From contig CM049319.1 of assembly GCA_026874595.1 (NCBI GenBank), forward strand, positions 58,726,917-58,790,916: a stretch of 64,000 nucleotides of DNA. Reading direction: 5' to 3'. This document shows positions 11,777 to 47,999 of this stretch, piece by piece. This stretch comes from Sipunculus nudus. Lineage: Eukaryota; Annelida; Sipuncula; Golfingiida; Sipunculidae. The notes under the pieces were generated by a model. It saw only the letters and a list, made by a program, of their open reading frames with translations, ran no database searches and had not been told where the DNA came from. Position 1 is the first letter of the stretch, and every line of letters starts with the position of its first letter. The translations under genes were made by a program, and so were the position numbers.

Positions 11777-12887
11777 GCTTGTTACTAAGGTTACAGAGTT
11801 ACAACATCTCCAGCTGCATGGTCTAATCTGACATAGAGGCTAGTTGTGTCATGTAACAGACACCATCATGTGACCTAATGAATCTTTTATTAAGTATTTG
11901 CTGGGAGTCCAGTGTTAGAGATGATAATACATTATAGATATTTGTTACATTCTCATGGCTATCAAAATTGAAGACATTAAAGCATGATATTTGCTCCACA
12001 CTGCTGAAATAATTGTATTATCATAAACAGTTCGTGTGTAGTCAGTCAGTGAAGTGTTATGTGTTTTACATGTCTTTGAATGTGCACGTGCAGTCTTTAT
12101 CAGAGTGATTATGAAACCAGGGAAATCATTGAAATTTTAATAGTTTTCTAAATATATAGAAATGTGCAAAAAACATTGCAGGTAAAGAATGAGACTAAAA
12201 CCCTAACACTTTAAATAAAATTTTAAGCCATAATGGTAATTTAATATATGTGAAAATGGCCAATTTTGTCACGAAATTTTGTCATAGTAATGACCATTGA
12301 TTAAATTGAGAAATATGTCACATTTGCAGCATGCTGATTGGATATTGATGAGGTAATTATTAACCAGTAAAAGGTAAAGTTGGCAATGAAAGATTGCACC
12401 GGAGATGCCATTTTCCTCTGCCAAAAAAAAAATGTGCATTAGGTTGTTAATATATATTTAGGTTAATGGTACATTTTGAGAAAATTGTCTCCAAAATACA
12501 ATGGTTGTCCATTGCTTAAATACACTATAACAGTAAGTTTTGTGTGGAATTGAAATGAAAACAAAATTTCAGTGGTCACAGGCAAGTAGGTTTTATTTGA
12601 GGCATAAAAGATAAAAGATTTACTGTCGTCATTTCAGTTCACTGGTGTCATAAGTCATTCATAACCCAGATTGGACCATGCAGTTCTGTGATTGTAAACA
12701 CCATAGGTCAAATGTTATGGCTATCAAAGATTAACATTTAACTACCGTATAGTATCCATTTAACTTTTACCTTATAAGGAATACGCAACTATTGTGGGTA
12801 TGTTCTTAATCCTTCTCTGATATGTGTAGTAGGATTTTGTTTTATACTGCAGTAGATCAAATACATATATTTATATATATATATATA

Positions 12888-13185
12888 CAGTGATACCTGT
12901 GTTATGAGACCACCAATGGGTCTGGCCTAAGGTGTTCTTAATCCACAGGTGGTCATATACGACAAGTCAGTTATAACCAATGTGAATGCTTTCTATTCCT
13001 CTAAGAGTTGTCTAAATAGACAGGTGGACTTGTAAGACAGTAGGTCATAATAGGCAGGTGGTCTTGTAAGACAGGTGGTCTTAATGGACAGGTGGTCATG
13101 TAAGACAGGTGGTCTTAATGGACTGGTGGTCTTGTAAGACAGATACTTATAATAGATGGGTGGTCTTGTAAGACAGGTGGTTTAA
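12888..13185. repeat. Degenerate pogo/Tigger-type terminal region with GGTGGTCTTRT repeats
   Basis: The sequence begins TA-CAGTGATACCTGTGTTATGAGACCACC, a Tigger-style end, then repeats the motif AGACAGGTGGTCTT about 6 times. No matching opposite end is clear. A complete small relative sits at 19392-19495. Confidence 0.5.
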
Positions 13186-14265
13186 TTTATATATATTTTA
13201 TAGAAATCATATTGGTACATATTTACAAGTATGTACTTATTTAATGTCAGTGTTAACATGTACTTGTAGATGATGTTTTTTTATGTATTTGTGTAAATTT
13301 GGGTCTTACCTAGGTTAGGATGCTGAAGATGATGATGTTAGAAAAGTGATGAACACTCTAATCTACACTTTTGTTTCACCCCCCCCCCCCCCCAATTCTG
13401 CCTCAACCAGATTTTAGGGAATGTTCTTATATATTAGAGATGGTGAATTACATAAGAAAAATTATGATAATATCCCAACCCAGACAAGGAGATATGGATG
13501 AGAATGCCTTCCACAATACTTAAGGAATCCAATATAGTATTAATCTTATTTTATTAATTTATTTTAACATTAATTTTATCAAATATTTTTTAATATCATT
13601 GTATGAAAATTTAATAAAAGTAAAACATTTATTTTGACTATATATAAAGTCATTAACAGGTGTAAATATTATGGTTTCAGTGCAGACTAGATAAGTTAAT
13701 CATTTCTTATTTGTCTGGGAAGTGTGCTTGTAAAACGTGTAATGTAGAGACAGTGGCTTAATTAATATATAGGAGGGAACAATCAGATCATTTGAAAGAT
13801 AACAGAAAGTGATCAAATACATACAAGTACTTGTAGATTTCATGATTAACTCTTACATGCCATATCAAGTTGTCAGCCTTATGGGTATTTTTATTTTGAA
13901 ACTTCTCATAAGAATACAAGTGGCTAAACAAAATGGCAAAAGCTACATTTAACTTGCCTGACTGGGCAAGTACTTTCAAAAGTTTTTTGTTGAACCCTGC
14001 CCTAGACATTGACATATCATCAAAATAGGGGAAAAGGAAATGTGAAAAACAGGCTTTGGTGATAAAGTATCTGGTGTATTGAGTTCTGAAGGAAGTTTAT
14101 TGATTTAAAATATTTAGAAAATAAAGTATGCAAGCACTTGCTGTGAAAAAGAAGTGATCATGTACATTTAATATGTAAAAGAAAACTGTGAGGAAACCTT
14201 GATTGCTGTTATATAAGTAACTTGCTTTTACTCAACATCTTGACTAATATATATTTTACCCTTAA

Positions 14266-14578
14266 GCACTGTTTCCATGTGCATCTGTTAGTGTTTATGC
14301 GTGAAAAATTGCAGACATGAAAATGCAGCTGTGGTTTTTCCATGTGTACGTCAGAATATCAGTGTGAATATCCCCACGGCGCATTTTACACCCATTGAGC
14401 CTGCTTCATCATGGGGATTTCTGGTAAAATGGCATCATTCTAGTATCTTTTTGTGGATGGACCTGCTAGATCAGCTGTATGACTGTACACTTTGGCTAGA
14501 TTACGCATATATGTGTACATGGAAACACATGCATTTTTTCACACATATTACACTTATATGTGCACATGGAAACACAGC
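14266..14578. mobile_element. TTAA-type MITE, copy 2 (piggyBac-like ends)
   Basis: The inverted ends are GCACTGTTTCCATGTGCA and TGCACATGGAAACACAGC, flanked by TTAA at 14262-14265 and 14579-14582. The length is 313 bp. The exact TTAA duplication is the piggyBac hallmark. It has no open frame of transposase type. Confidence 0.75.
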
Positions 14579-15197
14579 TTAATGACTGCATGATATCTGT
14601 TTTGATTTATTCCTGTATCATTTGATTTAATGTATTTATTGTATTGTCAGAATATGATAAAATTTTACAGTTGTAGTGGGAAAATAGGAAAAAGACAGAA
14701 TCTTAAATGTAAAATTGAAACCAACTTAGCACAAAACCTAAAATGGCCCACCCTGAAAAATTTGCATAAATTTTATGTTAAGGGAGATCTCTGATTCAAT
14801 TGATTTTTGGTAATTGAATTATTTGAAAATTTATAGTTTGCAGTACATTATTTTAAGTTTTAACATATTGACATGATTCAGGAAACAGCACCAGTATTAT
14901 ACTTTGAGGCTAGAGCAGAGGTTTCAGTCTGTAAATGCATGTTTCTGTGCTTGATAAACCAAAGGGTGCTGCTTAATGGCATGGCAATATGAGACTTAAT
15001 GGTTTGGTGTGTACAGGTAGTCTAGGTTTGTACTAAGAATTTATCAGTTGAAAAAATTAACACAGTGATTTGGATCATGATTCTATAAAAAATACTTTTA
15101 AAGCATCAAAATTGATAATTCTCCATTTTCCTCTTTTTTACAATCAGCCTCTGATGATAAATATAGATATTTGTATGTGGAAAACAAAATTTAGTAT

Positions 15198-15198
15198 G

Positions 15199-15284
<86 letters not shown>
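15198..15284. repeat. (TA)n microsatellite
   Basis: About 87 bp of near-pure TA dinucleotides. They create meaningless Tyr/Ile frames on both strands. Confidence 0.97.
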
Positions 15285-15287
<3 letters not shown>

Positions 15288-16084
15288 ATTATGACAAAAT
15301 TTCACAAAAAAGGTCATGATTTGATTTTTTAAAATCATTTTTTAAATAATACTAAATTTAATACTCCATCATTGATCACCAGAATAAAAAATAGTTCAGA
15401 GCATCACCAATGTGTGTCTCTGATAATAAACTGAGGTACCAGATACTGTACCTTCACCTGTGTAAGCGTATTGAGTCTGCTTTTATTGGTTTGTGATAAT
15501 ACAGCATTTCACCTACAGGATTCTGTCTCTAATTGATTTAAATGGTGCTTGCTCTATCCTTACTTGCTTAGCAGTGCCACTGATATCTTCATACATGCAC
15601 CTGCATTTTGAGTATTTTCTGAAGTACGATGTGCCATGCCTTTCATGCCTTGAACACTGCTGTCTCTCTGCACTGATAAAGCAATAAAAATAAAACCCAT
15701 ACTTATTTTACACATCTTAATGGGGAGACCTTGGTGGAAAATTTTAAAGCAGAATTAAGTTAATTACATTAAATTGTCAGATCTGTAGTATTAAGGAATA
15801 TTTTCCCAGCAGAAATTAAAAAGTTAATCACAAAATTGATTGTCTGTAGTATTCAGAATTTTTTTTAACATCGGTATTGTATCAACTAATATATCTTAAC
15901 AGTCCATATAAAATATATTACAGTAACACAGAGCTGTAAATGTAAAATATGCAGGGAGAAGGGGGATATTCATGTATTTGATTACATATTCTTCCAAACT
16001 TTTGATCATTTGATTTTATTCAGAGTTAAGAATCAGTTTATATATTCAATCATGCTATGAGATTTCTTAGGTAAGAAAAATTGA

Positions 16085-16385
16085 AATCCTTATTTAATCG
16101 CTAAAAATCAGTGAAATCCTGATTTATATGCTGGACATCAGTGAAATCCTGGTCAACTTGCTGAAGATCAGTGAAATCTGGTTAACATGCTGAAGAAAAG
16201 TGAAATTCTTGCTTAATGGCTGAATATTAGTGGAATCCTGATTTATTTGCTTAAGATCAGTGAAATTCTGGTTTTGTGGCTGAAAATAAGTGAAATCCTG
16301 GTTTTCTGGCTGAAGATCAGTGAATTCCTGGTTTACTGGCTGGAGATCAGTGAAATCCTGATTGATTGGTTTGGGGATCAATGAA
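16085..16385. repeat. Imperfect tandem repeat of about 30 bp
   Basis: The unit resembles CTGAAGATCAGTGAAATCCT followed by GGTTTACTGG, repeated about 10 times with substitutions. The 124-aa minus frame across it (repeating NQDFTDLQP) is a product of the repeat. Confidence 0.9.
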
Positions 16386-17161
16386 CTCATGATTAATTGG
16401 CAAACAGTGTGCTTTTTATAGTGGTATGATTGGTTTTCTGTTTTAAAATGTAAACAGCATGTTGATACAGAAATTATTAGAAATAGTACAAAGAGCATGG
16501 ATTAACATTGGGTTACTGTTGAAGATGTTATTGATCACAGTTTGATACTTAATTGTTCACATTTGTTAATGCCTTAAGCTGGTGATGGCACTGTAATAAT
16601 GCACAGCTAATGAACAAAGCCAAATGCACAATGTGTTTAACGATGGGGCCACAGATACATTTAACTTTCAACATTAATAATATACCTCTGATAATAGTGC
16701 AACAGCAGATATGCATAATGCTCTTTCAGTTGAGTTTTCTTTTCTCCTACCAGTCACCCGGTTTTCCCACCTCTTTTTGTATAGTTCAGTATTTACCTCA
16801 TGAAGGAAAAAAAATTAAAAAGTTCTCATATCAGCATGTGAGAATGGTGTTAATTTTGTTTCAACAGCGTCATGTCAGTAACATCTCCGCCACATGGCAG
16901 TAAGGCTGTAGATGTTACAGACTGCATTTAAATTGCCTTAAGACTCTAACAAACAAACGTACAAACAATATAACAGACGTGGGTGAAAACATAACCTCAC
17001 TGGCAGACGTAGAAAATTCTAATTGCTGGAGTTAACAATAATCCAGTTGCTGGAGGTAACAAATTTGTATTCCAGGTAAAAGAAATTCCTATTCCTGATG
17101 GGTTTTTTTACTGGTTTTCTGTAAAATTCACAGTTCCAGAGGCTGATTCTGTTTATAAATA

Positions 17162-17527
17162 CCCCTTTCACATGGCAAATGCTAAATGGTTTCAAACCAT
17201 TTTGGATGCAAGTTGAGTGTTCACATGGTTTGGTCTAGTTGAAGAGGTGGTCTCAGTTTCCAAATGTGATTAAAATTATCTTCTGTGTTAAAGTGCTGTG
17301 TGAAGGCTCAATTCACATTCAAAGCAGTTTAGATTTATTTTTGAAGCATCCACTGTATCACAGGGCAAGTGTGAATGCTTGTGTCAACATGTAGTTACAT
17401 TGTTCCACATGTGAAATGTATTCCTTGTGTATTGGTGTCAGATATGAAAGCATAATACAGTTTGAAAATATTTTAGTTAATCCCCATTGCCCAAAATGTT
17501 TTAAAACCGTTTTATGTGTGAAAGGTG
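17162..17527. mobile_element. MITE with CCCCTTTCACA ends
   Basis: The inverted ends CCCCTTTCACAT and ATGTGTGAAAGGTG are flanked by TA on both sides (17160-17161, 17528-17529). The length is 366 bp. Sub-terminal TTTCAAACCATTTT and AAAATGTTTTAAAACCG extend the inverted similarity. A TA duplication suggests the Tc1/mariner group, but the flank is AT-rich, so this is tentative. Confidence 0.55.
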
Positions 17528-19391
17528 TAAGAGGTGAAGAAGTTTGCTAAGAGTTGCCGTGATAATCTGGATTTGGGGTAAGAAGATGAGATGGTCAGTT
17601 AAGCAAGCCTTGGATAATCTTTGTTACTGTGCATTACTATGTAATTATGGAGTATAATTACTGTGTAAATCTGTTACTTGTTGTAAATTGTGTAAATATA
17701 AGATGTAACATTCCAGGGTTATCCTTGTGTAATGTTGTATTATAGGCATATAAGTGTAATAAATATATATAGTAATTATTACAATAATAATAATTATAGG
17801 CATGGCATATGCATGTATACCCTCCTATGCTATAGAAGTAAACTTGTATATATGTATGTAATTATTACACATCGTATAAATGTGCTCGTTTGTATAATCA
17901 CTGTTGAATTTTTTCTCATTATGTTAAAGTTGTAATACATGCAGATGGAGTCAGGTTTTATCATGTGCAGATCTGTTAGAGTAAAGATACCATGACGTTA
18001 AGTGTCCAAACAGTTTCAAGACTGGAGGAATGGAAACTGGGGTAACTGTGTTTTGCAGGGATTTTTATAGAGTTTGAGCATAAGAAATACATAATCTTGA
18101 GTCATGCTTTCTAATTGGTTGAAAATAAGACTGCCATAAGAGCTTTATTACTCTTGAACCAGTGAAATGCTATGATTCAAGATATGTTCCAAATTTATAA
18201 TATAATTAACGCAAATGCACTATTATCCCCTCCAGGATAAGTGGTCATGTGGTGTGCTTGAACAAGATTGGAGTTAATTTAAGGAGAGGTTTGGCAGCGA
18301 TCATACTTGTTTACGTTTACTGTGGTTATCTTGTGCCTGTCAGGTGTTAGATTAAGGTGGCTGCCATGTTCTTGGTTCTGTGTTTAAATGTTTCCTGGAC
18401 TTGGGTTTGCCGAACCAATAAAGTCTAGTCATGATTGTTGTTCATGTTTTATGTTTCTTTGTGTAATTCAGTGCACCTCTTGGTGGAAGAGGTTTATGGT
18501 GAATGCTAGTTGGCTGGCTGTACAATGCATATGTACAGTAACGTTAAACTACAAAGAAACTCAGAAACATTGAAAATACAAAGTTGTTTAGACAAAATTC
18601 CAGTAAAATTTAGACAAATTTGATGGAAACACTTGAAATCATGGGTTAAGGAACGTTGTTAAAATATTGATCTTATTAACTGAAGTAATTGCTAATAAGT
18701 ATATGAAGGCTGTGAAAGTGTTGATTTTTTTTTGCCTGCATTTAATGAATTTATAAAGGTCATCTGACTTACAGAAAGCAGGTCGATAGGATGTGTACTA
18801 ATTCATACTCATTTAATTTTCCTAGCCCTGCCTGGGCGTTTACTAATAAATTGCTTTAAATAAAACGTGATTCCATGTACCGATAAGACTTAACTCAGTG
18901 CCAGCTCTTATCATAAAATAAGAGGGTCTGAGAATGGTAAATTAGTTATAGGAGTTGCCACAAGATGGCTGTTCTGATACTAAGTGCGATACTTTGCGGG
19001 AAAATTTGATTTCTCTCAGAAGCAACAATTAAGTCATAACTATTTCATGGACTGGGCCAGTCTAATTTATGAAATTAGCCATGTAACAAAAGAAAACCAA
19101 TGAACGCCAAACATTCTTATACATTTCTTAACCTGGGAAAAGTGGACCATACTATTTGGTATGTGGCTCAGAAAATAGTTTATCATAGGGGGTGTCACTT
19201 GTAAATGCAGACAGCAGTAACATGATCAATATTCCTTCAAGATACCTGCAGTCACTCCTGGTATTGAGAAATGATGCAATGGAACTGTAATGATCCTGAT
19301 TACGGAGTGCACAGGTTTTCTAGATGGATTTCTAAAAGCTTCAGAGCATTGGCTCAGATGGTTCTTCATTCAGTGTGCACTAAAAGAAATA

Positions 19392-19495
19392 CAGTAATAC
19401 CTGCTGAAAACAGACCACCCATGGGACTGGCAAAAAGTGGTCTTGATTCCCAGGTGGTCTTATTAGATAGGTGGTCTTTTAAATAGGTTCCACTG
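19392..19495. mobile_element. Small pogo/Tigger-type MITE
   Basis: A 104-bp element begins CAGTAATACCTGCTG and ends AGGTTCCACTG, with TA on both sides (19390-19391, 19496-19497). It contains two GGTGGTCTT motifs. The ends resemble the terminal repeat of the Tigger remnant at 58.7 kb (GGAGTTCCACTG). Confidence 0.65.
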
Positions 19496-20246
19496 TATTA
19501 TTAAAGATCTTTGTTTTTTTGGTGGCCATACTGATTTTTTATGGACTTTTAGATTCAGGTATATCAATTGTGAACAACACCAAACATCATTATTATACAG
19601 CAAATTTTATTTACAGTTTGTCAAGTCATACTTAGTTCACTGGAAGATATAACATGATTAAAACAAAAATATCTGTGCTTTGATATCAAATCTAAATTGA
19701 ACATGCCACTGCATTTAAACAATCTGGCAGGAATTAACAATAGCTGCATCTTTGGTAAACAGTTAATCACAACACATAAAATAAATATTCTCACAGAATA
19801 ATGCAAATAAACCACATAAACATGATCAATATACAGAGTCCTGAAGCGAACGTGGTTGCCTTGTAGTCTGCAAGGGTTTCATATTCCTGATTTTTACGAT
19901 AAAGAAATTATTGGGAAAGTAAAACCTTTGTGAATAGTAATTTTTATTGGATTGATGTTTACTTTATTCCCCTTCCAATAATTATTTTGCACACATTTAA
20001 TTTAATATATGTAATTATATGATATCAGATATGCTTTTTGTAGATTGATTTTAGGTGTGATCCCTTGCAAAACAATGGAAATGTGAAAATCACAAAATTT
20101 TTACCTTTCACAATATGAAGCCACCCACAGTAAGCATCTTACATCAAATGTAATAGTAATGCATAATCAGAAGCATATAATACTGAACTATACTATCACA
20201 GCTCATGTAGTCAAAACCCTATTCCTCTCTCGCCATAGCTTAAGAT

Positions 20247-20850
20247 TACCTGTCAATCATACTTTAACCCCTTCCCTTACTTTACATGTCCATCATACTG
20301 AAACCCCCCCTACCTCACCTGTCAATCAAACTTTAAAGGTGCCCATTCATCTACCTTTTGAATATAAATTTATGTGATTTCTGGCTTCCTCTGTGTATAT
20401 ATTGATGATCTAAGGGTAATTTTAGTTGTGAAAAGTTCTTATGAGGCCTTCATGAAGGGTGTATGACCTTGTTTATCAACAACATGTTGAACAACACAGC
20501 AAAGTTAACAAACAGGTAAAACATGTAACCTAAGATGGTAGGTTGCATATATGAGATGGTAGAAAGGTCACTTGTTGCAAAACACCATTTGCAAAGCTCT
20601 GGCTTTTCTGAGTTGCCCTTGTTGCATTTGTTTTGAATATTTTGGCTGACCCCTCATATTATGAACAAATTGATATTAATAAAACAATCAGCCTGTGTGC
20701 AGTAATATCCACATTTTCTGGCCTATTTTTATAAAGTTTCAAGGGATTAACTTTAGTTTATTAAGGTCAGACAGGTGATTGGGCCCCTTTAACCCCTCCC
20801 CCTACCATACCTGTCAATCTTAATTTAACCCTTCTCCCTGGGGCTAAGAT
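20247..20850. repeat. ACCTGTCAATCATACTTTAA minisatellite, split by an insertion
   Basis: Units of about 35 bp (CTGTCAATCATACTTTAACC then CCTTCCCTTA) occur at 20247-20336 and 20789-20850. They are interrupted by the 452-bp TTAA element described separately. Confidence 0.75.
20337..20788. mobile_element. TTAA-type MITE inserted in a minisatellite
   Basis: It starts AGGTGCCCATTCATCT and ends AGGTGATTGGGCCCCT, imperfect inverted repeats, with TTAA at 20333-20336 and 20789-20792. Removing it restores the unit structure of the host minisatellite, so the boundaries are well supported. It is non-coding. Confidence 0.7.
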
Positions 20851-22169
20851 AAGTCCTTAAGCTCAATATAATATATGCGCAATATTCATTCAATATTCAT
20901 ATAACACTGTTTTACAGTGATGCAAATCCCTTATGAAGTGTATGAAATAATGTCATGTGAACCTCTTCGTTGAATGTTTAGGGAAATTACACATCCGGTA
21001 CAAATTAGTTCAACATTCTTGAACTAGACCTGTTTTTCTGACCAATTTGTCAACTTGATAACCATCATAATAAATTAAAACATTGGTCAAAATTTCCTAA
21101 ATGATATTATATGTTAAAGTTAAACTTAACAGGATTAGTGGTCTTCTACCCTGCCCCTTCAGTGATAAACATATTTTGTCAGACTGCTTGAGTAATAATA
21201 TTTAATATCAAGCAATGGTACTTATCTGGATACTTTGCTCTTGTATATTATAGCTTAGATTCAAATTAAATGTTCTTACTTGATCATTCAAAAATAGATA
21301 ATCTTGTTAAATTCATTTAAAAACACTATAAAAACAATTCAATGTTCATTAAGCTTTTGCCCAAATGCTCCTGGAATAAATGGAAATGCATCTGAAACAA
21401 CCCCTTCTATTGGTTTACTGTGTGGGGATTAGCCAATCAGATGCCATTCAACCCATTTCAGACCAATGAGGTCATACCTTGTATTATTTTTTCGGGGCTG
21501 AGAAGCATTTATTGAATGCAAAACTTCTCTGTCTATCAGATGATCGAATATTGTCAATATGTTATCACAGGGTCATCTGACCTTTTCAATATGACATTGG
21601 CTTTTTTTATGCCATATATTAGTGGACCAGTGTAACATTACAGCCTTAAAATTTCTACAGTTTCTACATTCTCAGAATATCTCATGTATCTTGATCAGCA
21701 TAAATTTATGCTTGTGTATCCTGTAGTTCCTTGAACTGGGTTATAAAATCATGTTGATGACTGAAAGAAAGCAAATTACTGATGATCTATCATTTTATGT
21801 TCCTTCTATTTGACCATGAAATTTGCTTTATCACATTATACCTAAAATACTGACCACTGAATTCAGTCTGACAGTCTGAAGAGTCAAAGTAGTGGCCAAG
21901 TTGTCACAGGATTACTGCACAAGGTTCAGTTTTAATGTGTCCTATTTTTCATATAACACTGACTGGATCAAAATATTTTTTTTCTGGTTAATGACTTATT
22001 TGCATGTATGCAAACAATTGTTTGTGATCAATTATACAAAAATGCAACCAATTTAATTGATTATGAAAGGAAAGGACCATTCATCAATATTATTGATGAA
22101 CACCACTAGTATCCTGTCAGTAAATGTCCTTTCATGATGGCTGGTATTCATCAGGTTAACGAGTCTCTC

Positions 22170-45934
<23,765 letters not shown>

Positions 45935-46154
45935 GTCGTCTGCAAAGTTGTGGTACTTCGTCCTTGACCTTCAGAGCTCCAAAGTGCAAGAATCGGCCGT
46001 GTCACAAACTGGGACACCAGTCATCCAGTCAGTGGTAAACTTCCACATATTATTTTTTAAAAGAGGCTGACTTTTATCTATACCAAGAAATTCCTTTTCA
46101 CCAAATGAAGAATAAAAGATGTTTGTTGGCCTACCTAATTGTGAGAAAAAGATA

Positions 46155-46178
46155 TTATTTATAATAATAATAATAACA

Positions 46179-46219
<41 letters not shown>

Positions 46220-46240
46220 ACAATAATATTATATTATTAT
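46155..46240. repeat. (ATT)n microsatellite
   Basis: ATA and ATT trinucleotide runs upstream of the GSTK1 start. Confidence 0.95.
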
Positions 46241-46634
46241 TTTTAACTAAAATGATCTTAACAATAAACTTTCATTACATAAAATATCCTATAAAATAAT
46301 CATGCTTTAATTAATACTGTTTTTTCTTAAGATATCAAACTTTCTTTTACATTTAAAAAATCATTTACGAAATATAAAGTAATTATCTGATGGGCATCTT
46401 AAGGCACTGAATTTAATTAAGGTAATAATTCTGATCACTTCACATTACATTAGGTAAATTATTGTGTGTTTGTTTTAAAATACGAGAATGCAAACAAGTA
46501 TGATGGATTGTAGTAGGATTGACCGAGGATTGCCTGACACCGTACGTAGAAGGACCTCCAAGATTTGCCTAGTACCCGTTAGACTTTCGGCAGATGATAG
46601 GACCGAAGACCAGAGAACGTTTGAACTAGCACGC

Positions 46635-47146
46635 TCATCAAGGATATAACTTGGAAACGATTTACAAATGATCATGTGCTACATCCTGGATAATGAGAAG
46701 ACATGGGACAGGGACTTACCCATTCTGAGCATGGCTCTTCGTTCCTCAGTAAATTGGTCTTCAGGTTTTACAGCCAATATGGTTATGCTTGGGAGGGAAA
46801 TCTTCCAGCCGATAGATGTTATGCTTAGCACTATCAAGGAGAAAGTTCATTCAGCAACTGCCAGTCAATGGAACACAGAATTGGTCGCTCGTGCATCCGA
46901 CATCCACCATCAGTTATTATAAAGCGAGGCTGAATGAAACCATCTGTCAGCCAGGAGATTTGGTTTATTAGTTGGACAAACCAGAAAAAAGGGAGTCCGT
47001 CTAAAACTTCGTCCAATATGGATATATGGAAAGGGCCCTACTTGATTCTAAGGGATAAGCATTCAATCTACCTGGTGCGCTTCAGAAGGAGAGACAAGTA
47101 CGTGCATCATGACAATCTTGAGACTAGCGCCAGATCGGCCCTCTGA
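46635..47146 (+). pseudogene. Ty3/gypsy integrase C-terminal remnant
   Basis: Frames 46668-46922 and 46934-47146 join across a frame change and stop codons. The first has WDRDLPILSMALRSSVNWSS then GFTANMVMLGRE, the end of the integrase core. The second has KGPYLILRDKHSIYLV and KYVHHDNLE, matching the GPY/F domain (WxGPYxV..VHHDxL). No RT or RNase H precedes it within the window, so this is a fragment. Confidence 0.8.
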
Positions 47147-47338
47147 CATTATGGCCAGATTACTGGCTTGCCAGAGTGCCTGGACATCTAACTCTGAGGA
47201 TCGCATTATAAGGCCCAATGAGGATGCAAATATTTTCGTCATTTTTGACAACGCCTCATTGCTAACAAGTATCGTGTCATTTCAAATAAACCCACTAGAC
47301 CTTTTAATAAGTTTCTTATCTCTCCAACGACACCTACC

Positions 47339-47755
47339 ATGTGTGTGAAATATTCCGTTGTAACCCAATATATTCGTATATTGTTCTGCATGTATGGGAG
47401 ATTTCTGCCTGCGATCTGCCTGCTGACTATACGCGGAGATACGGTTATTAAGCGTGGCGTGGACTTGCAGGGCGGTTCCAAATTTGGCTTGTGTCACGAC
47501 TCAGTAGGGGCCCTAACTGAGTCGTGTTTGTCTCACGACTATCTTAAGACATGCTCTGATGGCAGTAATCCATTGTGGCCTCAAAGAACAAGGAATCATC
47601 TCTTCCTGAAGGATGCTACCGGCCAGGATCTGGAGGGTCCTTCAGACGGCCATGCAAGGATGGGCCCACATGACCCTGACTCTGAGACGCCCTGTTACCT
47701 GGTGAATTTCCGCGACGTCGCCCTTCAGTTACTGGCTCCAGGCCCGGAAAGTTAG
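47339..47755 (+). pseudogene. Unrecognised frame between integrase and TatD remnants
   Basis: A 138-aa open frame, whose later part (GHARMGPHDPDSETPCYLVN then FRDVALQLLAPG) has the look of real protein sequence. It sits downstream of the integrase remnant on the same strand and may be part of the same broken polyprotein as 48030-49242. No family is assigned. Confidence 0.35.
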
Positions 47756-47999
47756 CCAGGGTCGAAAAGGGTACAGCGAGACCGGCCAGAGAGGAGGAGG
47801 TAGCTACCACTATGAGTAGCCGAGGGGGAAAGATAAGGCGTCCAGCGAACTTGAAGGACTTCTCTTTGGACAAGGCTTAGCGTTAAGTACATGGACCCTC
47901 CCCCCACTCCAATTAAGATTTCTTTAAGAATACAGGAATCAGAGCAACTTATTGTCATAATTTCTTCTCATTATCTTTCAGTTATGCTTTAACTCACCC

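Larger units (their letters stand above)
11777..22169. other. Convergent intergenic interval with both 3' UTRs
   Basis: DNAJC5 (plus) and GSTK1 (minus) face each other tail to tail here, about 10.4 kb apart between stop codons. Several AATAAA signals occur (for example near 12213, 13593, 15681), but none can be chosen as the DNAJC5 poly(A) site from sequence alone. Apart from the listed repeats and MITEs no coding exon is visible. Confidence 0.6.

Noticed and set aside
15070-15338. Tyr/Ile-rich frames on both strands
   Set aside because: Translations of a (TA)n microsatellite.
16124-16498. 124-aa minus frame with NQDFTDLQP repeats
   Set aside because: Repeat artefact of the roughly 30-bp tandem repeat; no other coding evidence.
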